Both the position numbers and the translations under genes were made by a program. Positions 35,079 through 44,732 of a DNA stretch of 64,000 bases are shown here, in pieces; position 1 is the stretch's first letter, and the number at the start of each line of letters is the position of its first letter. A model generated the notes under the pieces. That model did no database searches. It was given only the letters and a program-made list of their open reading frames with translations, and was not told the DNA's origin. The DNA comes from Nitrososphaerota archaeon. Lineage in GTDB: Archaea; Thermoproteota; Nitrososphaeria; Nitrososphaerales; Nitrosopumilaceae. The DNA is taken from NCBI GenBank assembly GCA_016201435.1, contig JACQCT010000027.1, positions 1-64,000 of the forward strand, read 5' to 3'.

Positions 35079-35842
35079 GCTTTTTGTAATCCCAACACTT
35101 GCAACACATCTTCAAAGTTTTCACGTGAGTGATCATTTTTGTATTTTTTTAATGAAGCAATCAGTTTTTTCCTATTAGGCTCTTTGATTATTTTTTTTAC
35201 CAAATTTGCAATACCTGAGCCAATGAATATGCTCTGGGTTGCTGATGTGACATTTGAGGTTCTCCTATTTACACTAGCACTTTCAAAATCAATTATGCAA
35301 ATTTTCTTGCCAACTATAACATGTTTGTGGATGTGACTTAGCTCACCGTGATCAAGGCGAATTTTATCCAAACTATAACAATCTTCAAGCACCTTTAGTA
35401 TGGTAGACCTAAGTTTTGCGGCACTACCTTTACCCTTTAGATCCCTAATCCAATCGATTATCTTTTTGCCTTCAAGATACTCCATTATTATGAAATTTTT
35501 GCTACTGTCTATCAGCTTTGGACCAACATCTACTTCGTTTGCCAGCCTTAGAAGCTTTGCTTCACTTTCCATTTCAGGTCTGCTTGCATCCATCCTGCGA
35601 ATTTTCAAGGCCACTGATTTTTTTCCTTGATTTGACAAGACCACAACGCCAACATATCCCTTACCAAGAACAGGAACGTTGTTTAGTGTAGTCGTTCCAG
35701 TAAATGAGACTCCTTTAATTCCAAGTTTTTTGAGTTCCGTGATTCGTTTTGAAAGTTCATTTCTTGTTGCCTTTGGATAACCTAGAATTGAAGAATATGG
35801 TTCTATGGCAAGCTTGCTAAGGGAAACTAAAGAAGAGTCCAT
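35075..35842 (-). CDS. RIO/Bud32-like protein kinase
   Basis: 255 residues. A kinase N-lobe with GKGYVGVVV glycine loop, VALKIRR lysine strand and a Glu-rich C-helix (ESEAKLLRLAN) is followed by a C-lobe with a variant catalytic loop DHGELSHIHKHVI and a metal-binding IIDFESAS in place of DFG. An extra N-terminal helical region of about 45 residues precedes it. It probably phosphorylates proteins, perhaps in ribosome or RNA metabolism given its cca and thpR neighbours, but the target is unknown. The start at 35842 overlaps cca by 26 bases. Confidence 0.8.
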   Translation of the reverse strand: MDSSLVSLSKLAIEPYSSILGYPKATRNELSKRITELKKLGIKGVSFTGTTTLNNVPVLGKGYVGVVVLSNQGKKSVALKIRRMDASRPEMESEAKLLRLANEVDVGPKLIDSSKNFIIMEYLEGKKIIDWIRDLKGKGSAAKLRSTILKVLEDCYSLDKIRLDHGELSHIHKHVIVGKKICIIDFESASVNRRTSNVTSATQSIFIGSGIANLVKKIIKEPNRKKLIASLKKYKNDHSRENFEDVLQVLGLQKA

Positions 35843-37145
35843 CTGTAGTGGTAAGCTCTGTCAGAGCCTTTTTAATGGATTTGCTTGCAGCTTGTCTTCC
35901 ATCAAATACCCTAAATCCTCGTTTGATATCAGATACCAGACCACTTGGGACGCCAGATTCTGAAAGATTTTTTTTCAAAAGATTATTCAAAAAAAGTTTG
36001 GCATCATGGAATGGTCTGTCTTGCAGCGATAAAATTTTTCCAGATTCGTTAACCCATAGCAATTTGTTTTTGTGATTTTTTGCAATAAAACTCTCTGATT
36101 CTTTTTTTCTTAAAACTTCGGGGCCATTTTTTATCATGAACTTTTCAATTTTTGGCAAACGCAATAAGAAAATCATTGCGGCTTCTGACTTTTCATCTGT
36201 GACAGAAGACTTGCGCAATACATCAAAGCCTGCAAGCTCAAGCTGGCCTGAAATGGCAGTTGTCGCTCGCTTTATTTGGCCCCAAATTATATCAGGACTG
36301 CGAGGTTTGTAATTGAATTTAATAATTATTGTACTATCAAGATTTTTTCTGTTTGGGCGTAATGGATTTGGTTTGAAAAATGACAATGACGGTTTTTTCA
36401 AAAATGATCGCGCAGACAGAACAAACTTGCCTACACTTTCTGCTGATATCGCAGTTCCAAGGTTTCTGTTGCTGTCTATTGGATCTATTATCACAAGTGG
36501 TGTTTCAAATTTCTTGGTCGGGGTTCCTATGATTTGGTTTTGTACAAAATTTGAAGCAGCCTCTAGTACTCCAAGAAAACTTTCATAGTGTAATACGAGA
36601 ACCTCAGCAACATAGCCGCCAAAGCCTTCTTTGGCAATCTCTGCACCGTAAATGTCCATAGCCGTTAGAAATTTTTTTAACAGTCTTACTTCGTCTTTTT
36701 TTGCCTGGTCAAGTGATTCTAGTATGAATTTTGTGTGAAAAGAAGACCTGTCTGCAGCACTTTTCCATTGGCCTGCTTCTACATCATAGCAGGGTACTAC
36801 GTTTACCAAGGTGCCTTTAACAGACGCCTCTACGTATGGATGATCTGAATACCTGACATATGGCTTGAATTTTTTTAGAGCATCAAAACCAATTTTTTTT
36901 CCAACTGACTCGAAAGTTTTTTCATCGGTATCTTTTTTCAGTTTTACAAAAATGTCCAAATCAACTTCGCCTTGAAGCCAAGTTCCTTTTGCATAGGAAC
37001 CGCCAATCTCTACTCCTACAACATTGGGAAATTTGGCAGCTTGTTCTTTTACTAATTGTAGTGAATATTCTGCTAGTTCCTTCATTGTTTCTTGTTCTTT
37101 TGCGGTAGGTATGGTGAATTTTTTGACCTGATCTAAAACTTTCAT
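35817..37145 (-). CDS. cca: CCA tRNA nucleotidyltransferase (archaeal class I)
   Basis: 442 residues. The nucleotidyltransferase signature GGSYAKGTWLQGEVDLDIFVKL with catalytic aspartates is at about residues 48-69. The central and C-terminal PAP/Archaeal-CCA domains follow (VIIDPIDSNRNLGTAIS, then WGQIKRATTAISGQLELAGFDVLR). It adds or repairs the 3' CCA of tRNAs; the tRNA-Pro gene in this window lacks an encoded CCA. Its start overlaps thpR by four bases. Confidence 0.95.
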   Translation of the reverse strand: MKVLDQVKKFTIPTAKEQETMKELAEYSLQLVKEQAAKFPNVVGVEIGGSYAKGTWLQGEVDLDIFVKLKKDTDEKTFESVGKKIGFDALKKFKPYVRYSDHPYVEASVKGTLVNVVPCYDVEAGQWKSAADRSSFHTKFILESLDQAKKDEVRLLKKFLTAMDIYGAEIAKEGFGGYVAEVLVLHYESFLGVLEAASNFVQNQIIGTPTKKFETPLVIIDPIDSNRNLGTAISAESVGKFVLSARSFLKKPSLSFFKPNPLRPNRKNLDSTIIIKFNYKPRSPDIIWGQIKRATTAISGQLELAGFDVLRKSSVTDEKSEAAMIFLLRLPKIEKFMIKNGPEVLRKKESESFIAKNHKNKLLWVNESGKILSLQDRPFHDAKLFLNNLLKKNLSESGVPSGLVSDIKRGFRVFDGRQAASKSIKKALTELTTTDGLFFSFP

Positions 37146-37684
37146 TTTGCTTTTATCACCTGTAAATCAGTGTATATAGGTCCGCTAGGAGTTAAGATAC
37201 TTTTCTTAAACTTTAGCTCAGTAATGGTATCATGACCTAGCTGAATTGTCTTTAACTTGTCCAATTCCTTGGAAACATCGCCAATATTGTTTTTGATTCT
37301 AAAGATGGTCAGATGCGGCTTGAATGGTTTGTCACTTTTGAATCCAAGCGGTCTAAGTTTTTCTTCGACTTGTTTTGCAAGCTTGACAAGATTTTGTGAT
37401 GCAGTATCATCTACACCAATCCATATGACACGTGGAAACCTAGGATTTGGAAATGCACCAATACCATTGAAGCTTATCAGGATTGGGCTAAATGTAATTG
37501 ATTTTAATGCCTCTGTTATCTTTGGAGCAATCTCATCTGATACCTCACCTAGGAAAAGTAACGTAAAGTGCATGTTTTCTTTGCTTACTGGTTTGGCTTT
37601 GATCTTTAGGTCTGACTGAAGTTTTGCAATATTGTCTAGTACCTCATTATTTTGAATCTCTACAGCTACAAAAGTTCGCATCAC
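37142..37684 (-). CDS. thpR: RNA 2',3'-cyclic phosphodiesterase ThpR
   Basis: 180 residues of the 2H phosphoesterase fold. The two His-x-Thr motifs are MHFTLLFLGEV (about residues 40-50) and PHLTIFRIK (about 128-136). It opens 2',3'-cyclic phosphates or acts on 2'-5' linked RNA. First gene of thpR-cca-kinase-CDF-alkA; the tie to cca is found in other archaea. Confidence 0.92.
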   Translation of the reverse strand: MMRTFVAVEIQNNEVLDNIAKLQSDLKIKAKPVSKENMHFTLLFLGEVSDEIAPKITEALKSITFSPILISFNGIGAFPNPRFPRVIWIGVDDTASQNLVKLAKQVEEKLRPLGFKSDKPFKPHLTIFRIKNNIGDVSKELDKLKTIQLGHDTITELKFKKSILTPSGPIYTDLQVIKAK

Positions 37685-37754
37685 AAGTTTTTTGGCAATC
37701 TGTTTATAATGATTTCCGGTAGCTTCATAGACTGGAAATTCTCAGCTAGCTAGC

Positions 37755-38303
37755 GTGACAAAGCTTATCGTCTGTCTTACTGGGATGCCAGGAGCTGGCA
37801 AGTCCACAATAGCTGATGCTCTAAAATCAAAAGGATTTGATAAGATAACAATGGGCGATGCTGTTAGGGCAGAAGCTACTAGGAGAAATATTTCTCCTAC
37901 TGGAGAAAATTTGGGCAAGCTGATGCTTGAGATTCGAGAAAAAAATGGGCCCGGTGCAGTTGCAGAATTGATAAAAGATCAAATTGCAAACTCAAAATCT
38001 GAAGTTATTTTAATTGATGGGGTACGTTCCATTCCAGAAGTTGAGGTACTAAAAAAATTTGGAACAGTAAAGATTCTTGCAATTCACGCATCTGGTGATA
38101 CTAGATTTGGATTTTTAACTAATAGAAAGAGATCAGATGATCCGGAAAACCGCGGCGAATTTGTCAAGCGAGACTCTAGAGAAATAGGAGTTGGGATGAG
38201 TGAATCAATCGCACTTGCAGATGAAACTTTATCCAACAACAATCTCACAATTCCACAACTAATTGATTCTGCCTATAATATCATAAAAGGTTGGATAAAG
38301 TGA
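37755..38303 (+). CDS. UPF0200-type P-loop nucleotide kinase-like protein
   Basis: 182 residues. The P-loop TGMPGAGKSTIADALKSKG (about residues 9-27) and the DGVRSIPEVE segment define the UPF0200 group, related to dephospho-CoA kinase and adenylate kinase. The substrate is not known. Starts at GTG 37755. Its TGA stop overlaps the GTG of the next gene as GTGA, which indicates translational coupling. Confidence 0.88.
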   Translation: MTKLIVCLTGMPGAGKSTIADALKSKGFDKITMGDAVRAEATRRNISPTGENLGKLMLEIREKNGPGAVAELIKDQIANSKSEVILIDGVRSIPEVEVLKKFGTVKILAIHASGDTRFGFLTNRKRSDDPENRGEFVKRDSREIGVGMSESIALADETLSNNNLTIPQLIDSAYNIIKGWIK

Positions 38304-38704
38304 AAATTCCCGATGTTACCTGCAAGATAGAAGCATATGCAGCTGTAAATCCTTCCGAAGATCCAGAAAAAGTTCGACTAGCAGTATCACATGTACTTTT
38401 AGATGCAAATTACAAATACGAAGATGGTAGCATCAAAGCTACCTCAAAGGATCTTCAATCTCTTGCAAAAATTTATGACACAATTAGATCACGCAGGGTC
38501 ACAAGAACATACAGACGGCAGATGAGATTTCATACCCATGATACTACCACGTGGTTTTATCTGAACAAGCAAGCTGCATTTGTTGATGTGATAGCAATAT
38601 GCGAAGAAGCAGAAGAATCTCCCATGGGGCCAATCAAGATAATAATGCATTCCGAAGAGATTCAAAAAGTAATAGACTGGCTAGTTCCTGAATCTACTGA
38701 ATAG
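38300..38704 (+). CDS. UPF0201 RNA-binding-like protein
   Basis: 134 residues from GTG 38300 (KIPDVTCKIEAYAAVNPSEDPEKV); TTG 38291 is possible but would overlap more. The N-terminal beta-alpha-beta domain and the IRSRRVTRTYRRQM basic segment match the UPF0201 family, whose structure resembles RNA-binding folds. It commonly lies next to UPF0200 in archaea, which supports both calls. Function unknown. Confidence 0.87.
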   Translation: MKIPDVTCKIEAYAAVNPSEDPEKVRLAVSHVLLDANYKYEDGSIKATSKDLQSLAKIYDTIRSRRVTRTYRRQMRFHTHDTTTWFYLNKQAAFVDVIAICEEAEESPMGPIKIIMHSEEIQKVIDWLVPESTE

Positions 38705-38715
38705 AGATTTTTACA

Positions 38716-38919
38716 ATGGGCTCTGAAATACTAGAAAAAGAAAAACAGGCACTTACACCCGAATCTGGATTTAATCTTGTAGGAATCGATCCATTTGGGT
38801 CTGCAGGAAACACGCTCTATCTGATAGAACATTTTGAAAAATACCAGGATGCATTAAACGCAAAAAAGGAAAGAGATAACCCTGACGAATATTTGATCTT
38901 GTACCCTGGTGCATCATGA
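38716..38919 (+). CDS. Small hypothetical protein
   Basis: 67 residues (MGSEILEKEKQALTPESGFNLVGIDPF...). It follows the UPF0201 gene by 11 bases in the same direction and is probably in the operon. One or two short beta strands and a helix (IEHFEKYQDALNAKKERDNPD) are suggested, ending DEYLILYPGAS. No family recognised. Confidence 0.6.
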   Translation: MGSEILEKEKQALTPESGFNLVGIDPFGSAGNTLYLIEHFEKYQDALNAKKERDNPDEYLILYPGAS

Positions 38920-38961
38920 ATTTATTAAAATTTTTAAACTGCCAAATATTGTAAAGTGGAG

Positions 38962-40479
38962 TTACAGTACTATAGTAAAGCAAACTGTATTGCTTATTCC
39001 ATTTTTTACTACATCAACAACATTATGACATCCCAATTTAGTTGCACTAGAAGGTATCTGAAAGGTAGTCTTGAATGAACCCGTGCTGTTTGCAGTGATG
39101 CCAAATTTTACTATGGTGCCGTCAAATATTACAGCGATATTTGTTTGATTTTGACCAAATCCATTGCCAACAATTTGCACAACATCATTTGGGTGACCAG
39201 AACTTGGAGTAAGGTAGATTGGGATGAGTGTAGCTAGATCGCTCTGGCTCAGTGGAATAGGTCTTGGAGGCAGAGGAGCTTGTGTGAAATTAAATGCATT
39301 GAGTAGATTGCTTGCGTTCTGGTCCCGTGCAGTCAATGAAGGCAGATTATATCTCCATTCTATGAATTTCAATATCGATTCAAAATCATAAGGGGTATGG
39401 TCTATGTAGCCTGACTTTGCGTAAGGCGAGATCATGATTGCAGGAACTCGTATGCCATTTCCAAACTTGTCAGGAGTTGGAGGGACAATGTGATCATAGA
39501 ACGCTCCATATTCATCCCACGTTATAATTATAACAGTACTATTCCATTGCGGGCTGTTCATTACTGCATCAACTATTTTTGTTACCCAAATCATTCCGAC
39601 TCGTGTACTTGCTGATGGATGTTCACTGTGGTAAAAGTCAGGCATTACCCACGAGACTTGGGGCAATGCATTGTTTTTTAGATCAGTAAAGATTTGATTC
39701 TGTGGAGCAAAATGCGGTACGTAGCTGCTTGTGTACGAGGAAAATTTTGCTGAAAATGGATTCCATCCAGTAAAGACCTTGCCACTATTTTTTGCGTTAT
39801 TGTAGCCATTTACTTGAAACGCTGACTCGTAATACTTCCAGCTTATGCTGTTATTCATAAAGAGGTCAGCAATGGTCTTGGTGCCATTTGCCTCTGCAAG
39901 ATATTGATTTTGGACTGCCGGGCTTGAATTTTTTCCTACGGTATAATTGAATGATATCTCTGGTGATGTTCCTGCTACAGCATACCAATGATTTGGAGCA
40001 CTTTCTCCTGGCACACTAGAAAAAAAATTATCAGCTAAAACATAGCGGCCTGCAAATTTCCAGTAATTGGGTATGGTCTTGCTGTCGTAATATGACATTG
40101 CGTTATTGTCCTTTGCAACTATCACAAAACCGTCCATCTTCCCGTTATCAATGCATGTTGAGGCATTTTGGTACGAGTGAGGCATTTCGGTACTTGTGAA
40201 ATTAGTAGTTAGAAAAGGTTTGACACAACCCTTGGTGAGATTCTGTGGGTCAATTGGCACGCACGTATTAGCAGGTATTTTATTGGCTCCAGGATAAGTC
40301 CCAAAATAATTATCAAAGCTATGGTTTTCCTGCATGATGATTACGATATGCTTGATCGGGTTATCGGATCCAGTGGTTCCATCTACGGTTTGTGCCATCG
40401 GCAAAATGTACAACAGTATGGATGTTAATGAAATAATTATTGATGCAAGAATCGTACTATGAAAGATTTTGTTTTTCAA
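38962..40479 (-). CDS. Secreted phosphoesterase (phospholipase C / acid phosphatase type)
   Basis: 505 residues. A signal peptide covers about 1-33. The catalytic domain starts HIVIIMQENHSFDNYFGTYPGA, the metal site of the AcpA/phospholipase C group, and has further motifs DNFFSSVPGESAPNHWYA, IITWDEYGAFYDHIVPP and VPAIMISPYAKSGYIDHTPYD. The last about 90 residues (PIYLTPSSGHPNDVVQIVGNGF...) look like an IPT/TIG-type Ig fold. It probably scavenges phosphate from esters outside the cell. Transcribed alone. Confidence 0.9.
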   Translation of the reverse strand: MKNKIFHSTILASIIISLTSILLYILPMAQTVDGTTGSDNPIKHIVIIMQENHSFDNYFGTYPGANKIPANTCVPIDPQNLTKGCVKPFLTTNFTSTEMPHSYQNASTCIDNGKMDGFVIVAKDNNAMSYYDSKTIPNYWKFAGRYVLADNFFSSVPGESAPNHWYAVAGTSPEISFNYTVGKNSSPAVQNQYLAEANGTKTIADLFMNNSISWKYYESAFQVNGYNNAKNSGKVFTGWNPFSAKFSSYTSSYVPHFAPQNQIFTDLKNNALPQVSWVMPDFYHSEHPSASTRVGMIWVTKIVDAVMNSPQWNSTVIIITWDEYGAFYDHIVPPTPDKFGNGIRVPAIMISPYAKSGYIDHTPYDFESILKFIEWRYNLPSLTARDQNASNLLNAFNFTQAPLPPRPIPLSQSDLATLIPIYLTPSSGHPNDVVQIVGNGFGQNQTNIAVIFDGTIVKFGITANSTGSFKTTFQIPSSATKLGCHNVVDVVKNGISNTVCFTIVL

Positions 40480-40608
40480 GTACCAACCTACAGATGAACA
40501 GTTTTTTCAATGTTAAAAGGGTGATCATTATTTCTTAATGTAACAATGAACAAACTGGATCCAAAATAAAACCAAGATTAAAGTGAAACCATACCAGTTT
40601 GCATAATT

Positions 40609-40618
40609 TCATTTATAG
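40609..40618 (+). promoter_or_regulatory. TATA-like box of the polysaccharide deacetylase gene
   Basis: CATTTATAGT lies about 26-35 bases before TTG 40644. Confidence 0.4.
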
Positions 40619-40643
40619 TTCCACAACCATAGGATAGGAACAA

Positions 40644-42083
40644 TTGAAAATAAAGACAATATGTAATATTATTGTTACAATTTTAATTTCATCAGGTTTT
40701 ATCCCAACTGTTGCTGGTGTAACATCCACTCCAAAATATGATGGTACTATAGGAGTGGTAACAGTTGCATTTGATCACGGATTTAAAGATCAGTACCAGC
40801 CCATGCTTTACATGAAAAATAATAATATGTCAGGGACCGTATGGGTCGTAACAAACCGTTCTACAACAATACATCCAAATTTTATTCCGTGGAACCAGCT
40901 TCAGTCTGTATATGACATGGGATTTGAAATGGCATCTCATTCAAGAACCCATATACCAGAAGGAAGCGGGCTATCAAATAATACGTTGTATTCAGAGATT
41001 TATGGCAGCAAGCTAGACCTTCAAAACCAAAGATTCAGGGTATGTGGTTTTGTACCTCCAGGGAACCACGTAAATGCAACAGTCATATCAATCATAAAAA
41101 ATTTTTATAATTATTCTGCAGAGAAAGGAAATCAAAATACCATTGACTACATAGCACAGTCTGCAAACCAGAACGGAATCCCATTTGTCAACGCATCTGG
41201 AGTGTCAGATATTAATCCCACTCCGTCTAGTGCTTTGCAAAACTTTACTGCCGTCAAATCTGCAATAGATTACGCAACACAGACAAGATCATATCTTGTT
41301 ATTCATTTTCATGATATAGTAAATACAACAAGCAATGCTGTATTGCAATATCCTTCTACTTTTTCATTGTTCCAGCAGACAATTGATTATCTCAAGTCAA
41401 AATCTGATTCTGGATTACTAAGAGTGGAAACAACAAGCCAAGCTTTAGGATTTGGGCTTCAGTGTGAACTAGCTTACAAAACATCTACCACTTCTTTAAC
41501 GATAAATTCAATCTCCAATGTACCATGGGGAAATCCTGTAACAATCACAGGCAGACTCACTAACAGTACTGGAATAGGAATAGCAAATGAAACGATCTCA
41601 TTTAATGGAACAGGCACAACAAATCTGTCACAGGCAGTTACCAATGGAACTGGATTTTTCCTCTCTTCTGGCAAAGCACCAAATACAGTTGTATCTGGGT
41701 GGAAAGTCCAAGCTCACTTTGCAGGCGATTCAAAATATCTTAATTCTGACTCTACAACCAATTCATACAGTACACTAACGCATCCTACTGTACTTGCACT
41801 ATCAATTCAACCTGTCACAGTCTCTTCTGGAGGTGCTTACAAAGTGACAGGAGCATTGAAGGATCAGGTAACTGGCACATTGTTGGCCTCCAAGACCATA
41901 TCGTTCAAAGGAATGTCTCCTATTGTAATTAGCAATGCAGCAACGAACACCTCAGGAATATACGTAGTTTCAGGACTTGTAGCTCCAAATAATCCTGGAG
42001 CATACAAAATTCAATCAAAGTTTGCAGGTGATTCACTTTACAGTGGTTCAACATCACAAGTAAAGACTCTTACAGTTTCATAG
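40644..42083 (+). CDS. Secreted polysaccharide deacetylase with two Ig-like repeats
   Basis: 479 residues starting at TTG 40644 with a signal peptide of about 24 residues. The NodB-type domain (about 30-265) has VTVAFDHGFKDQY, ASHSRTHIPEG and LVIHFHDIVN, giving Asp, two His and the later His. Two Ig-like repeats follow (about 275-375 and 380-479), each with ...KVQAHFAGDSKYLNS or KIQSKFAGDSLYSGS endings. It may modify surface or foreign glycans. Divergent from the secreted phosphoesterase. Confidence 0.88.
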   Translation: MKIKTICNIIVTILISSGFIPTVAGVTSTPKYDGTIGVVTVAFDHGFKDQYQPMLYMKNNNMSGTVWVVTNRSTTIHPNFIPWNQLQSVYDMGFEMASHSRTHIPEGSGLSNNTLYSEIYGSKLDLQNQRFRVCGFVPPGNHVNATVISIIKNFYNYSAEKGNQNTIDYIAQSANQNGIPFVNASGVSDINPTPSSALQNFTAVKSAIDYATQTRSYLVIHFHDIVNTTSNAVLQYPSTFSLFQQTIDYLKSKSDSGLLRVETTSQALGFGLQCELAYKTSTTSLTINSISNVPWGNPVTITGRLTNSTGIGIANETISFNGTGTTNLSQAVTNGTGFFLSSGKAPNTVVSGWKVQAHFAGDSKYLNSDSTTNSYSTLTHPTVLALSIQPVTVSSGGAYKVTGALKDQVTGTLLASKTISFKGMSPIVISNAATNTSGIYVVSGLVAPNNPGAYKIQSKFAGDSLYSGSTSQVKTLTVS

Positions 42084-42199
42084 TATAAGGTGGGTCCAAA
42101 ATTGTTCCTAGTGGTATAATTTCACTAGATCTGCGCTTGAACCAATCTATCTTATTTTAAAAAGTGAGGAACTAAACTAACTAAATAATTTCCCCATTA

Positions 42200-42994
42200 T
42201 CACTTTGTTATCACATTTTGAATACATATTGGATTGCCAATGCAGTGAAGATTTGCACCAGTAAGATCAACACCCTTTATGTCAGCATCATGAAGATTGG
42301 CATGCCAGAGATTAGCATTACGAAGAATTGCACCTTTGAGAAGAGCTTCGGATAGATCTGCTCCTGAAAGATCAGCTCCTGTAAGGTCTACACGTGTCAT
42401 TTCACTATAACTAAGATTTGCCCCTGAAAGTTTTGCATTTGTAAAGTTAGCTATCATAAAATGTCCATTTTTTAGATTGGCGCCTGTTAGGTCAGCTCCT
42501 ACAAGGATGGCAGCATTTAGGTTAACAAATCTACCATCTGCATTTGTGAGATTAGCATAGGAGAGATTTGCTGATGCTAGCTGAGTAACTATCATCTGGG
42601 CATTTTGAAGATGGGCACCAACTAGATTAGTGCGATAAAGATATGCCTTGCTGATGTTTGCGTGTTCAAAGTTAATATTTGAAAGATTGCCACCGTGAAG
42701 ATTAGCGTGGTTTAGGTTAGCCCATGAAAAATCACAATTGGTCCAATTGACCTTTGGAAATGTTCTCTCAGCACAGTTTTTAGCTGGCACATCTGAAACG
42801 GGTTTTACTGGAGGATCGTTTTTTTGTACTTGAAACATGCCATGCTCAATAAGATACCTGACTCCTTGCATATGCTCTGAATCATTCCTTTCTTGCGCAT
42901 AAACTGTCAAGAAAGAAGGTAGTATTAGCAATATGGAAAAAATTGAAACTGTTCCAATCATTAACAAAGAAATATTTTGTGAAATCAGTTTCAT
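42200..42994 (-). CDS. Secreted pentapeptide-repeat protein
   Basis: 264 residues, signal peptide to about residue 33. From about 85 to 255 the sequence is a run of A(N/D)LXX-type pentapeptides (for example ANLHGGNLSNINFEHANIS, then ADLTGANLKNG, then ADLSGADLSEALLKGA). These make a right-handed quadrilateral beta-helix. Two cysteines before the repeats and one near the end (CIGNPICIQ) could form disulfides outside the cell. Binding partner unknown. Confidence 0.92.
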   Translation of the reverse strand: MKLISQNISLLMIGTVSIFSILLILPSFLTVYAQERNDSEHMQGVRYLIEHGMFQVQKNDPPVKPVSDVPAKNCAERTFPKVNWTNCDFSWANLNHANLHGGNLSNINFEHANISKAYLYRTNLVGAHLQNAQMIVTQLASANLSYANLTNADGRFVNLNAAILVGADLTGANLKNGHFMIANFTNAKLSGANLSYSEMTRVDLTGADLSGADLSEALLKGAILRNANLWHANLHDADIKGVDLTGANLHCIGNPICIQNVITK

Positions 42995-43111
42995 TAGGGC
43001 AAGCTAATTGTGGCAGATATTTAATCCGTTTATTAGAAATATTTTCTGAAACCAATTTTTGATTCTAGTGATGTGGAATAGCATTGCAAAATAAAAACAG
43101 TAATCTGAAAA

Positions 43112-43831
43112 TTATTTGTCCACTATTGAGAGAAGCTCAGGCAACGCCTTTGCAGATGTTGACCTAATGGATAGATCCATGCTTTTAGACATTAGAGTTT
43201 CCTCGGGATTTACCTCAATTATGGTAGCTCCATTTTGTTTTGCATAAACTGGTAACATGTTTGCAGGCGATACTGCAAGCGAGGTACCTACTACAAACAT
43301 CATATTGCACGAATTTGCTTGCATCATAGCTTCACCCCAGACATTTTGTGGTAATGCTTCACCAAACCATACCACGTCAGGTCTTAGCATTTTACCACAT
43401 TTGCAGATAGGTGGAAGCTCTGAAAAACTACCTGTTATCTTTTCTCTAAAATCACAGACAGTACATTTTATTGTGATAATGCTTCCATGTAATTCATAGA
43501 CCTGGCTACTTCCTGCTCTTTGGTGCAATCCATCTATGTTTTGAGTAAGAACACGAACCTGCTTGTATTTTTCTAAATCTGCTATGGTAGTATGACCTGC
43601 ATTTGGCTTTGCAGCAAGTATGTTTTTTCTTCGTTCCTCATACCATTCCCATACCAGCTTTGGATTTTCATAAAAAGCATCTATTGTGGCAAGCTGCATG
43701 GCATCATATTTTCTCCACAGGCCATCTTTTCCCCTAAAAGTAGGAATGCCGCTTTCTTGGGATATACCAGCACCAGTGACAAAAACAATTTTTTTCGCGT
43801 CAAGTAATTTGTCAGCTATTGATTCAAACAT
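43112..43831 (-). CDS. Sir2-family NAD-dependent protein deacylase
   Basis: 239 residues. NAD-binding GAGISQESGIPTFRG, the TQNIDGLHQRAGS active site with catalytic His in ELHGS and a four-cysteine zinc site (CTVC...CKCG) are all intact. It removes acyl groups from lysines, in archaea possibly from chromatin or metabolic enzymes. Last gene of the prs-trm-rnz-sir2 operon, two bases behind rnz. Confidence 0.94.
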   Translation of the reverse strand: MFESIADKLLDAKKIVFVTGAGISQESGIPTFRGKDGLWRKYDAMQLATIDAFYENPKLVWEWYEERRKNILAAKPNAGHTTIADLEKYKQVRVLTQNIDGLHQRAGSSQVYELHGSIITIKCTVCDFREKITGSFSELPPICKCGKMLRPDVVWFGEALPQNVWGEAMMQANSCNMMFVVGTSLAVSPANMLPVYAKQNGATIIEVNPEETLMSKSMDLSIRSTSAKALPELLSIVDK

Positions 43832-43832
43832 T

Positions 43833-44732
43833 TCATTTAATGTCTATTTCTAAAAGATCCTTTGCTGCTATTACGGAACCATGGATGGTTTGAGCCTCTT
43901 TTACTAGAATTTCAGCATCGTCATATCTTGCAGAAAAGTGAGTCAGGATCAAGTTTGAGACACCAGCCTTTTTTGCTAATTCTGCAGCCTCTTTTGCTGT
44001 AGAGTGGAAATTTTCTTTTGCCTTTTCTTTTAGCTCATCTGAATATGTGGAATCAAATGTTATATAATCACAGTTTTTGAAAAATTCTTCAAGCTTTTTA
44101 GTTGGCCTTGTGTCACCAGATATTCCAATTTTTTTACCTGGCCGCTTTTCACCCATTACATCAGATGGCTTGATTGTTTTATCTCCAACCTTGATTTCTT
44201 GTCCTCTCTGAAGCTCATGCCAGAGATTGCCTTCTGGAATTCCTAACGCCTTCGCTTTCTCCAGATAAAACTTGCCAGGCTTGTCCTTTTCATGAAACAC
44301 ATATGAATATGCGGGAATGGAATGTTCCGCCTCACAGCAATGTATCGTATATAATTCATCATCAAGCACAATTCCCTCTTTTATCATCATTATTCTAACA
44401 GGAAATGTAAGACCAAAGTTTAGCACCTTTAGATTTGCTGCCATAAAATCCTCAATCCCCTTTGGACCGTAGATGTCAATTGACTCGGTTCTGTTTTGCA
44501 AAGACATTGTCTGCAACAATCCCAGTATACCAACAACATGATCGCCATGCAAATGTGTGACAAAGATCTTCATCTTTTTGTTCCAGCCAATCTTTGATTT
44601 TAGAAAAGATACCTGTGCACCTTCGCCTGCGTCAAACATCAGAATCTCCTTGTCCAATACTAGACAAATACATGTCATGCCACGGTTTTCTGTTGGCATT
44701 GCTGCCGATGTTCCCAAAAATACTAGCTTCAT
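43833..44732 (-). CDS. rnz: Ribonuclease Z
   Basis: 299 residues, metallo-beta-lactamase fold. The metal site [14 protein letters not shown], further histidines in [10 protein letters not shown] and LTHFSARY, and the GISGDTRPT loop follow the RNase Z order; the flexible exosite arm lies in the middle. It cuts tRNA precursors 3' of the discriminator base before CCA addition. Overlaps the upstream methyltransferase gene by four bases. Confidence 0.95.
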   Translation of the reverse strand: MKLVFLGTSAAMPTENRGMTCICLVLDKEILMFDAGEGAQVSFLKSKIGWNKKMKIFVTHLHGDHVVGILGLLQTMSLQNRTESIDIYGPKGIEDFMAANLKVLNFGLTFPVRIMMIKEGIVLDDELYTIHCCEAEHSIPAYSYVFHEKDKPGKFYLEKAKALGIPEGNLWHELQRGQEIKVGDKTIKPSDVMGEKRPGKKIGISGDTRPTKKLEEFFKNCDYITFDSTYSDELKEKAKENFHSTAKEAAELAKKAGVSNLILTHFSARYDDAEILVKEAQTIHGSVIAAKDLLEIDIK

